Source: an uncultured Muribaculaceae bacterium (GTDB lineage: Bacteria; Bacteroidota; Bacteroidia; Bacteroidales; Muribaculaceae). Taken from it: a DNA stretch of 15,996 nucleotides. The position numbers were made by a program, and so were the translations under genes. Location of the stretch: NCBI GenBank assembly GCA_910586565.1, contig CAJUIT010000030.1:1-15996 (forward strand). Reading direction: 5' to 3'. Below, one piece after another: positions 14,446 to 15,996 of this stretch (position 1 is the stretch's first letter; the number at the start of each line of letters is the position of its first letter). The notes below the pieces were generated by a model. The model saw only the letters and a list, made by a program, of their open reading frames with translations, was not told the DNA's origin and did no database searches.

Positions 14446-15513
14446 ATGACACACACTGATAAAACACCGCTACGATTTTTGGTTATACGTTTCAGGCAGA
14501 TGGGCGACGCCGTGCTCGCCACATCTCTGCTCAACGCCATTAAACTCAATTTTCCCGGCTCGCAAACGCATTTTGTGCTCAACGACAAACTCGCGCCTTT
14601 GTTTGCCGGTCATCCCGCCGTTGATGAAATCATCACTTTCACCGACGACGAGCGCCATGCCCCGTTGCGCTATCTCGCAAAAATATGGAAAGTGATGAGG
14701 CGTGGCAAATATGACGTGATTATCGATATGAGGTCTACCGTCAACACTCTTCCGTTCTCGCTGTTTTCCCCGTTTTCGCGCTATCGTATAGGGCTGAAGA
14801 AGTCCTACACCCGCTTTTTGCTCAACAAACGGGTGCCCGAATGTGATGCGGTGACCGATGTGGTTACTCACGACCTGGGCTTGTTGCGCCCGTTGCAGGG
14901 TTTGAAACCTCTCAATCTCGATGCGCCGGTGTCGTTGCACATCACCCCGGAGGAGTTGCACCGCTATCGCGAATTCCTGAAGAGTTGCGGTGTCGACTTG
15001 ACGCGCCCCCTGTTATTATGTGGCGTGGTTTCAAAGCTCGCTCACAAAACTTGGCCGCGTGATTACATGGTGGCTGTTCTCCGTAAAGTAATCGAAACTT
15101 ACCCCGACTTGCAGATTGTGTTCAATTATGCTCCCGGGGTGGAGGAGTCGGAAGCGCGCCTTATATATAAGGAGCTCCGTTCACCCGGGAATGTCTTTAT
15201 TAATGTAAAGGCGGCTTCGATGCGTGAGCTCGTGGCTTTGGCAACATGCTCCCGTTGCTATTTTGGCAATGAAGGTGGCGCGCGTCATATCTGCCACGCG
15301 GTGGGCATCCCGTCGCTCGTTGTGGTGTCGCCGAATGTAAATAAGAAAAATTGGCTCCCCTCTTCGGGACCCGAGGCTGAAGGAATCGCCGTTTCTGATG
15401 TGTTGCCCCCTGAACGCATGGCTCAGCTCGATTATAGCGCGCAATATCGCTCAATATCACCCGATTATGTGCTTGAAAGGCTTCTGAGCTTCCTCAACCG
15501 ACATTTGGGATGA
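14446..15513 (+). CDS. GT9-family (heptosyltransferase-type) glycosyltransferase
   Basis: 355-residue protein resembling ADP-heptose:LPS heptosyltransferases, GT-B fold enzymes that add sugars to the lipopolysaccharide core on the cytoplasmic side of the inner membrane. Visible: the N-terminal strand and loop R-F-L-V-I-R-F-R-Q-M-G-D-A-V-L-A-T-S-L-L; Y-D-V-I-I-D-M-R; the second-half nucleotide-sugar region with K-T-W-P; and G-N-E-G-G-A-R-H-I-C-H-A-V-G-I-P near the C-terminus, where many members have S-D-S-G-P-x-H. I chose the ATG at 14446 because family similarity begins about ten residues later and upstream ATGs lie before or inside the likely promoter. The exact donor and acceptor sugars cannot be read from the sequence. 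Confidence 0.88.
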   Translation: MTHTDKTPLRFLVIRFRQMGDAVLATSLLNAIKLNFPGSQTHFVLNDKLAPLFAGHPAVDEIITFTDDERHAPLRYLAKIWKVMRRGKYDVIIDMRSTVNTLPFSLFSPFSRYRIGLKKSYTRFLLNKRVPECDAVTDVVTHDLGLLRPLQGLKPLNLDAPVSLHITPEELHRYREFLKSCGVDLTRPLLLCGVVSKLAHKTWPRDYMVAVLRKVIETYPDLQIVFNYAPGVEESEARLIYKELRSPGNVFINVKAASMRELVALATCSRCYFGNEGGARHICHAVGIPSLVVVSPNVNKKNWLPSSGPEAEGIAVSDVLPPERMAQLDYSAQYRSISPDYVLERLLSFLNRHLG

Positions 15514-15522
15514 AAGACGATT

Positions 15523-15543
15523 TATGTTAAAAAGCATATTTTT
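15523..15543 (+). terminator. AU-rich intrinsic terminator of the GT9 gene
   Basis: TATGTT (15523-15528) pairs with AGCATA (15533-15538), with one G-T pair and an AAAA loop, followed by TTTTT. It begins 10 bases after the stop codon. The stem is weak, so termination may be partial. Confidence 0.5.
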
Positions 15544-15565
15544 AGGAAAGATTTTTGGATGAAAA

Positions 15566-15598
15566 TTTGGAGGGAATCGGGGAAAGGTGTAACTTTGC
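15566..15598 (+). promoter_or_regulatory. upstream rRNA promoter P1
   Basis: TTTG (15566-15569), a 20-bp spacer and TAACTTTGC (15590-15598) form a full Bacteroidetes-type promoter. A perfect GGGAAC/GTTCCC hairpin with a GGAG loop (15609-15624) lies just inside the expected transcript. Confidence 0.7.
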
Positions 15599-15681
15599 AC
15601 TCGCTTTCGGGAACGGAGGTTCCCCGGCGAGGGTCTAAGACCTGAAGCTGCAAAGAAAGCGAAAAAAACTGGCCGAAAGGC

Positions 15682-15713
15682 TTGCAAGTTTCAAAAAGAG
15701 TTTGTAACTTTGC
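15682..15713 (+). promoter_or_regulatory. downstream rRNA promoter P2
   Basis: TTG (15682-15684), a 20-bp spacer and TAACTTTGC (15705-15713), the same -7 box as P1. A perfect CTCCCG/CGGGAG hairpin with an AAAA loop (15728-15743) lies near the expected transcript start. Both hairpins are followed by CCCGGC or nearly so. Confidence 0.7.
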
Positions 15714-15955
15714 AACGTTTTTCGCCACTCCCGAAAACGGGAGCCCGGCAATAGAGAACATTGAAAGAATTACAATAGACAATAGTAGAGTAGTACAAGA
15801 GCTTATTTGTAACGAACAAATGAAAGTTCCTTGGTCAATTCTCAACTCAAATAAATGACGTTCAAAGTCGGAGCCACTGCGGAGACGGCTGTTCGTTGCT
15901 TCTTTCTAGGTGCGCACAACACCAATTTCTGAAAAGAAAAGAAAACAAGATAACA

Positions 15956-15996
15956 ACAACGAAGAGTTTGATCCTGGCTCAGGATGAACGCTAGCG
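15956..15996 (+). rRNA. rrs: 16S ribosomal RNA, 5' end (partial)
   Basis: From 15961 the sequence GAAGAGTTTGATCCTGGCTC is the universal 16S 5' region (E. coli position 6 onward), continuing with GGATGAACGCTAGCG, typical of Bacteroidetes. The mature end is placed at 15956 by alignment with E. coli numbering. The gene is cut by the window edge. Confidence 0.97.

Larger units (their letters stand above)
15514..15955 (+). other. intergenic region with terminator, rRNA promoters and 16S leader
   Basis: There is no gene in these 442 bases. They hold an AU-rich terminator, two promoters about 115 bp apart, a GAAA-capped hairpin (GGCC-GAAA-GGCT, 15671-15682) between them, and about 235 bases of transcribed leader before the mature 16S end. 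TGCTTCTTTCTA at 15897-15908 loosely resembles a boxA antitermination site. The pairing partner that would form the 16S processing stem lies beyond the window. Confidence 0.7.

Noticed and set aside
15897..15908. boxA antitermination site in the 16S leader
   Set aside because: TGCTTCTTTCTA only loosely matches the E. coli boxA; not enough to call as a feature.
1..15996. Mobile elements, CRISPR arrays or tRNA genes
   Set aside because: I found no transposase or integrase genes, no terminal inverted repeats with target duplications, no regularly spaced repeats, and no tRNA-like cloverleaf.

Overview
The window looks chromosomal and comes from a Bacteroidales bacterium, most likely of the Muribaculaceae/Bacteroides type. 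The reasons are: genes start without Shine-Dalgarno sequences, promoter-like sites have the Bacteroidetes -7 form TAnnTTTG(C), lipoproteins carry an S-D-D/N motif after the lipid cysteine, DUF4493/PCMD surface proteins are present, and the 16S rRNA begins with a Bacteroidetes-type 5' end. Family assignments come from reading the translated proteins by eye; no database search was possible.

Layout. 1-388: non-coding leader with one good -7 box and two stem-loops. 389-6575: three tandem, closely spaced genes for DUF4493-type surface lipoproteins, closed by a strong intrinsic terminator at 6605-6646. 6749-9912: a promoter and a compact structured leader, then a two-gene operon of an LptF/LptG-family lipopolysaccharide-transport permease and bifunctional RibBA (riboflavin biosynthesis). 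9951-9990: a perfect 15-bp inverted repeat that probably serves as a bidirectional terminator between ribBA and the convergent genes. 10041-14249, minus strand: dnaE (replicative DNA polymerase III alpha) followed by trxA (thioredoxin). 14250-14445: divergent promoter region. 14446-15513: a GT9 glycosyltransferase of the heptosyltransferase type. 15514-15955: an AU-rich terminator, two tandem rRNA promoters with identical -7 boxes, and a long rRNA leader. 15956-15996: the first 41 bases of the 16S rRNA gene; the rest of the operon lies beyond the window.

How the genes fit together. The first block is an accessory surface operon: three paralogous lipoproteins share an N-terminal DUF4493 region and a middle domain, but only the first and third carry FN3-like and PCMD modules. 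The rest is core genome: envelope (LptF/G permease, GT9), cofactor synthesis (RibBA), redox (TrxA), replication (DnaE) and translation (rrn). The least explained sequence is the leader before the permease-ribBA operon. It folds on paper into a small three-way junction whose hairpins recall fragments of cobalamin and FMN riboswitch cores, but it is far too short to be either complete riboswitch.
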